The notes under the pieces: model-generated
The model's input: the letters and a program-made list of their open reading frames with translations, nothing else
Database searches by the model: none
What the model was told of the DNA's origin: nothing
In this document: one piece after another, positions 45,386 through 53,832 of the stretch
Position numbering within the stretch: position 1 is the stretch's first letter
Layout: each line of letters begins with the position of its first letter
Program-made: the position numbers and the translations under genes
Source of the DNA: Pseudomonas poae
GTDB lineage: Bacteria > Pseudomonadota > Gammaproteobacteria > Pseudomonadales > Pseudomonadaceae
DNA length: 64,000 bases
Direction of reading: 5' to 3'
NCBI RefSeq assembly: GCF_001439785.1
Contig: NZ_JYLI01000011.1
Span: forward strand, 124,001-188,000

Positions 45386-45984
45386 CTTCCATTTTTAAAC
45401 GCTACGCCGACGGCGGAACATCAGACATGCACATCAAGATGCCTCAGCGTCTTCTGCCCACGACCGTCAGTCATTGTCCCCTCGAGGTCTTAGTGGGCCA
45501 TTTGGAAAAGTATCTCTTAGACCCCTCCTCCGCTCGTGAACATTTTCCATGGGCTGCGCGGTTCGTTATGGGCATGCCCGTTCCAAACTGGGCGCGTGGA
45601 CTGGAGTGGAACCTCGGTCAGAAGTCTCGCTTCATCTCCGCAGTATGGTCAGGCGGGGATCTGGGAAGCTACCTCACAAATGACTGGTACGAGCCAGTGA
45701 TCGGTAGCAGGGCATTGGCCGTAAACAGTGAAATTTTGATTGATGGCCAGCAACGTCTGCACAGCCTGGAAGAGTATCTCCTCGACCGTTTGGCAATTCC
45801 TGATGCACAGGGACAACCAAGGATTTGGTCTGAGCTTGGCAACGGCGAAAGGAAACGCTTTCTGTCGACGATCTTTACCCATGTCAGGGTGTCGTCTGGT
45901 GACGAGGTGGCATTGCGCAGGACATACGATCTTTGCGCACTGGGCGTAGTGCCTCGGTCATTTGATCAACGAGCTGTTCGGTAA
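45382..45984 (+). CDS. DUF262-like (ParB/Srx-fold) protein
   Basis: 200 residues with the DUF262 hallmark DGQQRLHSLEEYLL near 114-127 and the later LRRTYDLCALGVVPRSFDQR pattern. DUF262 is the nucleotide-hydrolysing half of GmrSD-type modification-dependent restriction enzymes and occurs in several defence systems. Here the HNH-type DUF1524 half is missing, and the protein is short, so the activity may be nucleotide binding rather than DNA cutting. AGGAAAACC precedes the ATG. Confidence 0.65.
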   Translation: MTSIFKRYADGGTSDMHIKMPQRLLPTTVSHCPLEVLVGHLEKYLLDPSSAREHFPWAARFVMGMPVPNWARGLEWNLGQKSRFISAVWSGGDLGSYLTNDWYEPVIGSRALAVNSEILIDGQQRLHSLEEYLLDRLAIPDAQGQPRIWSELGNGERKRFLSTIFTHVRVSSGDEVALRRTYDLCALGVVPRSFDQRAVR

Positions 45985-46205
45985 CTTTTAATCAAGGCGG
46001 TCGGGCGTATCCCTTCGGGATCGGCTGTCGTAAACCGAGCACCGCTGCGCTGGGTCTCGGCCCTTCGGGCTTCCATCCTTACGCTCTTCGACCATCCTGG
46101 CCCGCGCGCTCCGCTTGCAGAGCGATCCGACTCACCTTCTTACTTGGACATCGGCTACCGCTCCCACATACTGCTGAGCATCCGATTAAAGATGAGGCCG
46201 GGCAA
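45985..46205. other. hairpin-rich gap
   Basis: About 220 bases with several short hairpins around TTCG (ATCCC-TTC-GGGAT at 46009-46021, GCCC-TTC-GGGC near 46060, CGCTC/GAGCG near 46110-46125). GC is higher than in the flanking island genes. No gene is seen. It could be an extragenic repeat or a structured 3' end. Confidence 0.4.
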
Positions 46206-46397
46206 ATGGGTTGGCTATTTTGGAAAGACAAGCGCCCCGCGTGGGTTCAGGCGGAAGAACGGGAATTCATCAAGGCTGCGAACCGCTTAAAGACGCTTCA
46301 GGTCACGCCTCGTGGTGGCATGAGGATTGACCCTGAAGAGATTCGAGACCAGATTGTTGCCGCCCGTGAGCTGTATAAAGGCTTGGTTAAGAAATAG
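46206..46397 (+). CDS. small hypothetical protein
   Basis: 63 residues, basic, starting MGWLFWKDKRPAWVQAEERE. The composition is protein-like with an amphipathic helix from about 17. The ribosome-binding site is weak. No family is recognised. The 46398-46704 gap after it holds nothing I can support. Confidence 0.5.
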   Translation: MGWLFWKDKRPAWVQAEEREFIKAANRLKTLQVTPRGGMRIDPEEIRDQIVAARELYKGLVKK

Positions 46398-46704
46398 CTT
46401 TCGCTAAGGATCAACCACCAATCGGTGCAGATAAAGGCCCGCGATTCAGCTACAAAACGTCCACGACCTAAAGCCATACCACGGCAGGAACAGCTCGGCG
46501 GCTTTCCGAAAACTGGTCTGCCTCCCCCGCCTGCTTACACAGAGATTTGATCCTGTCGCCTAGATCAGCCTTTCGTGCTCTAGGTCGTAGCAACCTCATC
46601 CGGAATCCGCAGCTATGTTTCGGTTAGCCTTCCATATCGCAGTGCTACATTCTGTGCTGAGACATCTCGTGCATCGCGCCGGGGTAGACATATAGGAAGC
46701 GCCA

Positions 46705-47631
46705 ATGCTTAAGAAAGCGATCAAATTTCTCCGCGACTCTCTACTGGAGGACTTCGGCCAGCCGGCGACCCTGATAAACTTGCTTCGTGCAGACGTCGGC
46801 CTGAACAGGCACTTGGTCGAGCATCGAAAGGGTATCAGCGCAAGCGAAGTGGTGCGTTGGAACGACTTTGGCGACTTGGGGTACGAGACAAGTCGGATGT
46901 ACCGGCGGAGGCTCAATGGATGGACACGCTCCCCTGGATCCTATCAAAACTACGCCTCGACCAGCCTAGTCCGAGAGGATCTTCTCAGCTTGGGTACAGT
47001 TAGGGAGATCAAGCGATGGAACTGTGATATTCAGCAGGTCGACGGCTTTTCCGCATCGAAGTCAGAGCTGCGCAGGTTCAAAAGCATGGACGCCTTGGTT
47101 GAGCGCAACTCCCAGCCAATGATCACACCTGTTACCCAAGAAAAGCTTGAAGAGAATCTCCGATGGGACGAGATCCGGATCATCTCAAGAGAAGATCACG
47201 ATTACTTCTCCACTTGGGAATGGGACGGACGAGTGTTCTTGATCAACAGCGGAGGCTCCCACCACTTCGCAGCGGCCAAGTACATCGCGAAACGGATCGG
47301 GGTCAACGTCCCACTCACAGGGCGGTATAAGGTTTACGGAATTAATCAGGTCGCCTTGGCGAGCCTAAGACGCGATTTCGACATGTTTGTGTTGTCATGG
47401 CACTGCAAACAGCAAATGGACTTTCACCGAGCCATGCAGAGGTTTGAGGCGACATACTACTGGAAGGATCTCCCACGTCCATACACTGACCAGGCGGCGA
47501 TATTCCTGCCTAAAGCGGAGAAGCGCGCTGGGAAGGTATCTGAGGTACTGCGTGAGGCTGGGTTTCAGGATTTAGGCCTTTACCTCCAGAAGCTGGCTAA
47601 TGCTACGGGTCATCATGTCCCGGTCGTCTAG
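46705..47631 (+). CDS. hypothetical island protein, possibly DUF6685
   Basis: 308 residues, AGGAAGCGCCA before the ATG. It has a conserved-looking core (WEWDGRVFLINSGGSHHFAA, then KYIAKRIGVNVPL), in which SGGSHH and an acidic WEWDG could bind a ligand. I recall similar proteins as DUF6685 but am unsure. No membrane helix or signal. It converges on the next gene with a 29-base overlap of 3' ends. Confidence 0.55.
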   Translation: MLKKAIKFLRDSLLEDFGQPATLINLLRADVGLNRHLVEHRKGISASEVVRWNDFGDLGYETSRMYRRRLNGWTRSPGSYQNYASTSLVREDLLSLGTVREIKRWNCDIQQVDGFSASKSELRRFKSMDALVERNSQPMITPVTQEKLEENLRWDEIRIISREDHDYFSTWEWDGRVFLINSGGSHHFAAAKYIAKRIGVNVPLTGRYKVYGINQVALASLRRDFDMFVLSWHCKQQMDFHRAMQRFEATYYWKDLPRPYTDQAAIFLPKAEKRAGKVSEVLREAGFQDLGLYLQKLANATGHHVPVV

Positions 47632-48010
47632 CAGCCCTATGTGCATATAAATGCCGCATTTCAGCCTGCCATTGAGTCAGAAATTTGTCCCAGTCATAGG
47701 CGTACGGGCCATCGACCAGGCGCGTCGAGCCGGTGCTCGCTTGCAGAAAGCGCTCACGCCATGGCTGGGGAATACCTGCCTCGCGCACAATGCTGATACC
47801 GGAACTGTGGCGTTCAATCAGAACTGCTTTGCGGACAGCATCGATATCGAGGCCTGGATGACTACGGTTTAAGTCGACGCGCTCTTGGTCTTCAATGCCG
47901 TCTAGAACATCCAGAATCGCGGCTGCCTTCGGATCACCTGGGATCAGGTGCGACAGTGTCCATAGTGCTTTGCGCCTGGCAGACTCACGCGTACGAAGAT
48001 CATCATTCAT
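47603..48010 (-). CDS. hypothetical protein in operon with the exoribonuclease
   Basis: 135 residues, helical and charged, no known motif. Its start overlaps the stop of the upstream exoribonuclease gene by eight bases, so the two are co-translated. Its own 3' end overlaps that of the convergent gene. Confidence 0.55.
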   Translation of the reverse strand: MNDDLRTRESARRKALWTLSHLIPGDPKAAAILDVLDGIEDQERVDLNRSHPGLDIDAVRKAVLIERHSSGISIVREAGIPQPWRERFLQASTGSTRLVDGPYAYDWDKFLTQWQAEMRHLYAHRAARRPGHDDP

Positions 48011-48506
48011 GTTCAGTGCCTCGATATGAACCGGCAGTCAGTCGACGGTAAAGGTCGGCTAAGAGGCGAGCATCCAGCAGCGCGTGATGTGGAAGTTCTG
48101 GGAGCGTTATGTTGCCAATATCATCCGCTTGGAGATGCCTGAATATCAGGATCAGGTTGGTTGCGCGATTTACCACATTTGCTGGCCAACGATGATTTAC
48201 GTACGCCAACTGGCAGAACAGATCCCAGTCCCAGTCCGGAGCGTCCGAGCAAACCTCAAGGGGGCCTTCCAGGTTGCTCAGGAAAGCAAGTAGTGAGGAT
48301 TGGGCTTCGACCAAGGTTTTCCCGTGCTCAGCCAGGTCGAGCAGGGGTAGGACGTTGTGGATCACGAAGTCGCTGCAGTCTCCCACTTGGTAGGTGTCTG
48401 TGAGTTCAACGTAGTATTCGTGGCCGGCCTCGGACACGAGTGCCAGCGAAATCAACTTCGTGTCCCGGTTGAGCTGGGTGAACTCGCAATCCAAAAATAG
48501 CTTCAT
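48003..48506 (-). CDS. 3'-5' exoribonuclease (DEDD family, RNase AS-like)
   Basis: 167 residues from ATG 48506, which has GGGGAGGAG directly upstream; a frame from 48536 would overrun it. MKLFLDCEFTQL at the start carries the first Asp and Glu of a DEDD exonuclease, CSDAPDWDWDLF the second Asp region, and PHHALLDARLLADLY the last His and Asp. The short length matches the Rv2179c-like group. It would trim RNA ends. Its partner gene of unknown role is coupled. Confidence 0.75.
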   Translation of the reverse strand: MKLFLDCEFTQLNRDTKLISLALVSEAGHEYYVELTDTYQVGDCSDFVIHNVLPLLDLAEHGKTLVEAQSSLLAFLSNLEGPLEVCSDAPDWDWDLFCQLAYVNHRWPANVVNRATNLILIFRHLQADDIGNITLPELPHHALLDARLLADLYRRLTAGSYRGTEHE

Positions 48507-48536
48507 CCCCTCCTCCCCTGTGAGTACCTGGTTCAT

Positions 48537-49148
48537 GTCTGCCCGTGTAGCTTTGGTAAAACGATCAAAACCAGCTGGTTTCTTTTATGACTTTAACCGA
48601 TTGCCCTGACGAGTCTATGCCTGCACTCACAGCAAGGGAGGTTTGCCGGGTGCTGCGCGATACCATCTTCGGGCGGCGCGTGATATTTATCGACTTCAAA
48701 AGAAATTAGCGATCAGATCATCGAAGCGCATGATCAGATCAAAGTGCTTGTGCGCAAATAGCTCGAATTGATCAAACCTACCCAATAGCTAAAGCGGTTC
48801 ACGTGAGCACGCGCAGGACTCAATCACGCAGTGATGGCCTGCCATGCAACCGAAGCGCTTCAGCCCGCACGGGCCGAAAACTTGAGGATGACCGCCCGGA
48901 GGGCCAAAACCTGGTGCAGCGAAGGCTTGGTTCACGCCAGCCGAGCCCGAATGGTCAAGTTCAAAAAGAAGCGATGAGGATTACCGATGGACTAGGAGGC
49001 AGGATGGTCGCCGAACGTTTTATGAAGCAGGCTCTGCATCGTCACTGAAGCAGGGCCTTGGAAAGTGCTCTCAACTGCTGATATCGAATCGAATAGGATT
49101 GATGTGAGCAACACTCGTGCCGTGGCCCCAGAACAGCTGAACCAGTGT
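48537..49148. other. long gap, no convincing gene
   Basis: About 600 bases between the exoribonuclease promoter and the CHAT gene's 3' end. An 81-codon frame at 48803-49048 is Arg/Gln/Ser-rich without a ribosome-binding site and is not accepted. Nothing else is seen. Confidence 0.5.
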
Positions 49149-50252
49149 TTAAAGTGAAGGCGGCCTAACGAGCGTCAGCATTTCTTCAGTCAAACCTTCT
49201 TGGACGTATAGTTCTGGTATCGATTCCTCACCAGGCGTCTCCATTGCAACCAATGCTTTAGCCTGCTCGAACGCCTTGGTGATGGAAAGTCCAAAGCCGA
49301 TTGCAGAATAAAACTGCGCAGAGAAAATTCGTGCAGGTAAATCCCCTACATCTCTATTCATGCCAATGGTCGCTGGCACGTGGTGCAAGCAACCTTGAGC
49401 TTGATTGAAGGAGAAGCAGGTATTGAAGAACACCAGTTTCACGCTCTCGGCACCAAGCGCCATGGCACTGACGATGGCCTCTTTGGTGACGTGTTTTTCA
49501 TTACCTTGATCGTCCTGTAGCACAAGCGTATCGGCGCTTGTCCCATGGCCACTGAAATGAACCACGGTCGGCTGCAATTCATTAATGGCTTGAAGCACAT
49601 CTCGCGGTCGTACCGCCCACCGTGTGTGAAAAACCAGAACATCTCTATATTCCGAGGCCCGGATGCGCTCACCGATTAAGCGAGCTTCTTCATCGAGCCC
49701 AAGCTTAGTTGTTGAGTCGTTGCCAGGGTCAGCAGCGAAGAAGACGACGGTAATATTCCCTGGGAGAGCCTTCAGACGCTCAATTTCCAGAGCGGTTTGA
49801 ACGTGCAGATTTTCGTGCCTCGAAAAGCCTTGGCTCAGGTCACGGAGTACACGACCTTGCTGGAGGGCGGCGCGCTTCTGCTCAGCCATGACTTTCTTCT
49901 CTTCCGTAACTCGCTTAGCTTGAGCAGTGTCTTGCCGTTTGCGCTCTCGCTTCAGTTCATCCTCGAGACGCTTCTGTGCGGTAACGAGTTTTGTATGCTC
50001 ATCGGCAATTTTCTTTTCAATTCTGCCAACCTCTGTTTCGGCTTTGGCCTGATCACTGGCGTACCTAGTCGCCTCTCGGAGTTTAGACGTGGCGGTCGAC
50101 GCCGAAGATGCGCGTGCTGCTGCGGCCAAGGCGTCGTGATTTTTTTTACCTGATTTCGCAGCGGCATCGACTTTCCTGGCTTTTTCGCCCTGAAGCTTGG
50201 CAATGCCTTTTTGAATATTGGCTACCTGCGTACGGTACTGATCGGTGTTCAT
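49149..50252 (-). CDS. CHAT-domain protease with N-terminal coiled coil
   Basis: 367 residues from ATG 50252 (AAGGG nine bases before). Residues 1-150 are a charged, Ala-rich coiled coil. The C-terminal CHAT (caspase-like) domain has the catalytic His in VVHFSGHG near 237 and Cys in VFFNTCFS near 277; both are intact. CHAT proteases are executioners or processing enzymes in bacterial immune systems. The first 104 residues align without gaps with the start of the ATPase coded at 51098 (about a third identical). It is divergent from the membrane-protein gene, 101 bases away. An effector role in a shared defence locus is likely (inference). Confidence 0.8.
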   Translation of the reverse strand: MNTDQYRTQVANIQKGIAKLQGEKARKVDAAAKSGKKNHDALAAAARASSASTATSKLREATRYASDQAKAETEVGRIEKKIADEHTKLVTAQKRLEDELKRERKRQDTAQAKRVTEEKKVMAEQKRAALQQGRVLRDLSQGFSRHENLHVQTALEIERLKALPGNITVVFFAADPGNDSTTKLGLDEEARLIGERIRASEYRDVLVFHTRWAVRPRDVLQAINELQPTVVHFSGHGTSADTLVLQDDQGNEKHVTKEAIVSAMALGAESVKLVFFNTCFSFNQAQGCLHHVPATIGMNRDVGDLPARIFSAQFYSAIGFGLSITKAFEQAKALVAMETPGEESIPELYVQEGLTEEMLTLVRPPSL

Positions 50253-50353
50253 AACAAATTCCCTTCTGTCCATGCCTCCATATCGCTACTATACCGCGAT
50301 CAGGCTCAAGGGGATTGCGCCTATGAGCTGTCTAGCATGGAGTTAGCGCTTCG

Positions 50354-50848
50354 ATGGATGAAACGATTTCGTACCTGAAAGACAGGTTCAAAGAAGAGCA
50401 AGGTCGCTTCGATCAGGTAGAGAATAAAAGTGCTAAATTCTTTACCGCTGTGTCAGTTTTGGTGGCTGGGCTCAGTGCCTTAGCAGCATTGAAAAATGGG
50501 ATTCTTTTCCAGATCCAAACCCCACTAGCCGTGTGTGCATTCGTAGCATTTGCCGTGGCAGCGTTCTCTATAGCCTGTGCCTGGGGGCACGCGCTCAGTG
50601 CGCTTAGTATCAAGTCCTACCCAAGTCTGCCCTCCAGTCGTGAGACGGCAGAATATCTGAAGGCGGTAGATGGAGAAGCGCAAAAAGCGCATCTCTATAA
50701 CTGCTATGTCGATACCCTCGAGATCCTCAAGACAGCTATCGACGAAAAGTCGAAACCGCTAGATTTGGCCTACCAGGAAATCACAATCGGAGCGAGCGCA
50801 TTTGCTCTACTCGCCGTGCTTACTATCATCAGGGAGTTAATCGCATGA
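50354..50848 (+). CDS. membrane protein with three hydrophobic segments, SLATT-like layout
   Basis: 164 residues. A 30-residue charged amphipathic N-terminus is followed by two membrane helices (about 34-53 and 56-80), a long polar loop and a third hydrophobic helix at the extreme C-terminus. The layout resembles small membrane effectors (SLATT/2TM type) of conflict systems, but I see no diagnostic motif. The stop overlaps the start of a 41-residue frame (ATGA). It lies between the CHAT and ATPase genes. Confidence 0.65.
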   Translation: MDETISYLKDRFKEEQGRFDQVENKSAKFFTAVSVLVAGLSALAALKNGILFQIQTPLAVCAFVAFAVAAFSIACAWGHALSALSIKSYPSLPSSRETAEYLKAVDGEAQKAHLYNCYVDTLEILKTAIDEKSKPLDLAYQEITIGASAFALLAVLTIIRELIA

Positions 50849-50970
50849 CTAATGAAAAAAAGCCACAAAGTAGCGAGCAGAAAATACCGCCACCTCCACC
50901 AACCACCGAGTACCAACGACGCGACAAGGAGACGCCGTTGAATCAGCAGGAGCGATATAAACGTCGATAA
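50845..50970 (+). CDS. 41-residue proline-rich coupled peptide
   Basis: Starts MTNEKKPQSSEQKIPPPPP and ends with a basic NQQERYKRR. The ATG overlaps the membrane-protein stop, and the frame ends cleanly before the next leader. Five consecutive prolines and charged flanks suggest a disordered linker or an interaction peptide. The coupling supports that it is real. Not recognised. Confidence 0.5.
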   Translation: MTNEKKPQSSEQKIPPPPPTTEYQRRDKETPLNQQERYKRR

Positions 50971-51097
50971 CAATCAAGATGGTTTGGGGATCAGCCATGA
51001 CGAATTTAACGACATCTAAAACCCAAAGCTTCAGCAGAAAGTCAAAGCCTAGCTTTTCTATATGAAACTGGACGGCGTGTAGAGGGGATATTAAAAG

Positions 51098-52627
51098 ATG
51101 AACTCAGAGCATTACCGTGATGAGGTGGTTAGGCGTCAAGCAGAGATCGCTGGCCTCGAAGTACAAAGAACAAAACTGGTATATGAAGCAGCCGAAGCAG
51201 AGCAGAAAAGATTGGTTTTGATGGCGAATGCATCTCGAGCCGTCACGCCATCAGCTATTGCAGCGGGACAGAGAGAAGCAAACCGCTATTCACTGCTGCA
51301 CGCCAAAATAAATGGCAACGCAGCAAAGCTCGCTTCAAAGATAGCGCGCGCGCAATCAGAATATCAAAAAGCTAGCAAAAACCTAAATACTGCATTGACT
51401 CAGGAGCGTTACAAAGAGATTCAGTCTGAGAGAAATCGGCTCATACACAAGATAGTTCCCTTCCTCCCCGCACTCGATGATTTTTTATACGCCTCCTCAA
51501 AAAATGAAGACGAGCTGTTATCTTCAGGAGAAAAAAATAGCAAAAAAAATTATCCCTACCCTCCACACCGAGGAAGCTTCCATATAATAACTGGGGTTAA
51601 TGGCACAGGTAAATCAAGATACCTTAGATCATTGATCAAACACGGAGCACCCGAAGAATACTACAAGCGGATAATCTGCCTATCTGGAACTGCTTATGAC
51701 CGATTCCCACTCCAAGGAGACGCTGAAAACGCTAAGATTAACTATCTATATTTTGGCAATAAAGCAAAAGGTAACATCCTATCGGAAAAAGCCCCATTTA
51801 GATTACTAGCACACTACATGCTAGGCGAGGGCTGTAACGGCATATCAGGTGAAATGGCCGGAAATGTCCTAGAAGAAATTGGCTTTAGTAGAAAGCTAGG
51901 GCTCCGCTTTTCCCGGACTGCCTACAAGAAAGGCTTACGAATAAAGTATAATGCCCGCGCTTCCGAATTAGATATCATAATAGAGCTATCCAGCACATTA
52001 GAACAAACCTACGAGACCGAAGATCGGCTTGTAAGTATATCCAATGGCGAGGCATCGTTACTTGATTTAGTTTTCCAAAAAAATGGTGAAGAGCTCACCT
52101 TATCAAACTTGAGCTCTGGCGAGCGATTATATCTACTTACTACTCTCGCACTTTGTTTTTGCGTGCGGGACGGAACACTTATCTTGTTCGATGAGCCTGA
52201 GAACTCACTTCACCCACACTGGCAGGCCAAAATAATACAGGACATGGTGAAAATTATTGGCAAGATGGCTGATGAATGTACCACCGTTATCGCCACCCAC
52301 TCTCCACTGATTGTCTCCAGCGCACCAAATGATATCAGCCTAATATGCAACTTACCTTCCGAAGCCCCGTGGATTAAATCTGAGCTTTACGGCCGAAATA
52401 CTGACACTGTTCTTTCCGAACAGTTCGGACTTAACTCACCTAGATCTTTATCCGTCGCAATGTTGATACAAGAATGCTTGAGCACGTTGATGGAAGCAAA
52501 CGAAAACCCTGCACGGTTTATCAAAGCAGCAGACACCCTTCTAAACCAAAATATAAAACTCGACCAGGACGATCCTCTTTTCAGCACAATGAGTCGTATT
52601 CATGAACTTCGGGAGAGATTTTCATGA
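51098..52627 (+). CDS. PtuA-like ATPase (Septu-type) with N-terminal coiled coil
   Basis: 509 residues. The first 104 align with the CHAT protein's N-terminus. The ATPase domain follows, of the RecF/OLD-like ABC type: Walker A ITGVNGTGKS near 168, signature LSSGERLYLL, Walker B LILFDEPENSLHP near 362, and H-loop VIATHSPLIV near 400. In Septu defence the PtuA ATPase works with an HNH nuclease PtuB, which is the next gene here (ATGA overlap). The N-terminal coiled coil is an addition not seen in the simple PtuA picture. GAGG lies upstream of the start. Confidence 0.8.
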   Translation: MNSEHYRDEVVRRQAEIAGLEVQRTKLVYEAAEAEQKRLVLMANASRAVTPSAIAAGQREANRYSLLHAKINGNAAKLASKIARAQSEYQKASKNLNTALTQERYKEIQSERNRLIHKIVPFLPALDDFLYASSKNEDELLSSGEKNSKKNYPYPPHRGSFHIITGVNGTGKSRYLRSLIKHGAPEEYYKRIICLSGTAYDRFPLQGDAENAKINYLYFGNKAKGNILSEKAPFRLLAHYMLGEGCNGISGEMAGNVLEEIGFSRKLGLRFSRTAYKKGLRIKYNARASELDIIIELSSTLEQTYETEDRLVSISNGEASLLDLVFQKNGEELTLSNLSSGERLYLLTTLALCFCVRDGTLILFDEPENSLHPHWQAKIIQDMVKIIGKMADECTTVIATHSPLIVSSAPNDISLICNLPSEAPWIKSELYGRNTDTVLSEQFGLNSPRSLSVAMLIQECLSTLMEANENPARFIKAADTLLNQNIKLDQDDPLFSTMSRIHELRERFS

Positions 52628-53304
52628 GCTTTGGCCCTGGGAAGCTATACCCAAATCATCGACATATTATAAAGAGACACTCTACCGGTATAACAAAATA
52701 TCTTGAGGGACAGATTGAATGGAACAATACGCAGCTTGCACCTCTAAAGCATTCTCTCAGAATATTACTTAGAACGCAGCAACAGGGAAGATGCGTATAT
52801 TGCAGGAGAAAAATATCTATAGAAAGACGAAATACCGCAGAAGATATTGAACATTACTTAGACAAATCCAAGGAAAAGTATCGAAAATGGGCTTTTTCCC
52901 CTGTTAACCTGGCCATAGCATGCCACCCATGCAACATGCAAAAATCTACAAAAGATATGGGTGATGAAACAATTTCTTTGGCACTAGGCTTAACTGCTGG
53001 GGCCGGTGAGTTTCGATGGATTCACCCATATTTTGATGACTACTTCGAAAATATCGAAATTATTGAGTCGTGGATTTACATAATCAAAGCCAACGCTCCT
53101 AAAGCCAACCGAGCGAAAAACATGATCATAGACTGTAAGCTTGATCAAATCCAGACGATTGAGGCGGGAAAAAAAATTGTGCTCGACCGCATTGGCAAGG
53201 CACAGCTCCTAGCGCTGAAGTGTTTTGAAAGCAATCGATCCCGTTCAAAAAAACTACTGGAGTATGCGCAGATCTTAACCAAAGAAGGTTGGAAGCATAT
53301 TTAG
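52624..53304 (+). CDS. PtuB-like HNH endonuclease
   Basis: 226 residues. A zinc-type HNH domain is visible: CVYCRRKI near 55, DIEHYL with the catalytic His near 76, NLAIACHPCNMQKS near 95-106. The C-terminal half is helical and without known motif. It overlaps the ATPase gene by four bases. ATPase plus HNH is the Septu (PtuAB) layout; PtuB cuts DNA when the system is triggered (family knowledge). Confidence 0.82.
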   Translation: MSFGPGKLYPNHRHIIKRHSTGITKYLEGQIEWNNTQLAPLKHSLRILLRTQQQGRCVYCRRKISIERRNTAEDIEHYLDKSKEKYRKWAFSPVNLAIACHPCNMQKSTKDMGDETISLALGLTAGAGEFRWIHPYFDDYFENIEIIESWIYIIKANAPKANRAKNMIIDCKLDQIQTIEAGKKIVLDRIGKAQLLALKCFESNRSRSKKLLEYAQILTKEGWKHI

Positions 53305-53587
53305 CGTGCACCTAAACATCATAAACATGTTGAACTCAGATCGATCTATGGGCACCAAGACGTTCTACCTAGTTACCTGCGGTTAGCTACGTAGCGTGAT
53401 GCCGGATGCGCTCATGAGTGTCATCAGCCTGCGTGCATGATCCGGACGTGTTTGCTACGGTGAAATCCCCTATGGCGCTTCATTAAACAGGCGACTATTT
53501 CTTTTTGAGATAGTTATTGATGAAGTCCAATCAAGCTGGCGCGTCGTACCCCTAGCTTCGCTTGGCATGAAATTCTTTCACCTCATT
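53305..53587. other. gap after the HNH gene, nothing seen
   Basis: About 280 bases without a convincing open frame, RNA or strong hairpin. It separates the plus-strand defence genes from a minus-strand pair. Confidence 0.5.
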
Positions 53588-53803
53588 TCATGTCATCTTG
53601 ATCGCGATGTTCATTGCTGAGGATTCATCTAGTACATAAACCTCGATTTCAGGATCACTGATAGGAGGAAGAAGCCTAAAAGGCTCTACCAGGCGACAAC
53701 TGCCTACCATTCCATCTTGGCTAAAAACGAAAGCTGGGCAACGATCCCCGCTTTCAAACAACGCCCTGATGCCGCCCTTCAGCCATTCCCAGTCAACCAG
53801 CAC
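53588..53803 (-). CDS. small hypothetical protein
   Basis: 71 residues (starts MLVDWEWLKGGIRALFESGD), 29 bases downstream of the next minus-strand gene and probably in its operon. There are hydrophobic strands toward the C-terminus but no known motif. It may be an intact small protein or a fragment. Confidence 0.4.
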   Translation of the reverse strand: MLVDWEWLKGGIRALFESGDRCPAFVFSQDGMVGSCRLVEPFRLLPPISDPEIEVYVLDESSAMNIAIKMT

Positions 53804-53832
53804 GGGGAAAGACGCACGAGTCCTGTGTAGGA

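Noticed and set aside
48803-49048. 81-codon frame in the gap before the CHAT gene
   Set aside because: No ribosome-binding site and low-complexity Arg/Ser/Gln composition.
49149-53304. A retron of the Ec78 type, which also uses PtuAB
   Set aside because: No reverse transcriptase or msr/msd-like structured RNA is seen beside the ATPase and HNH genes.
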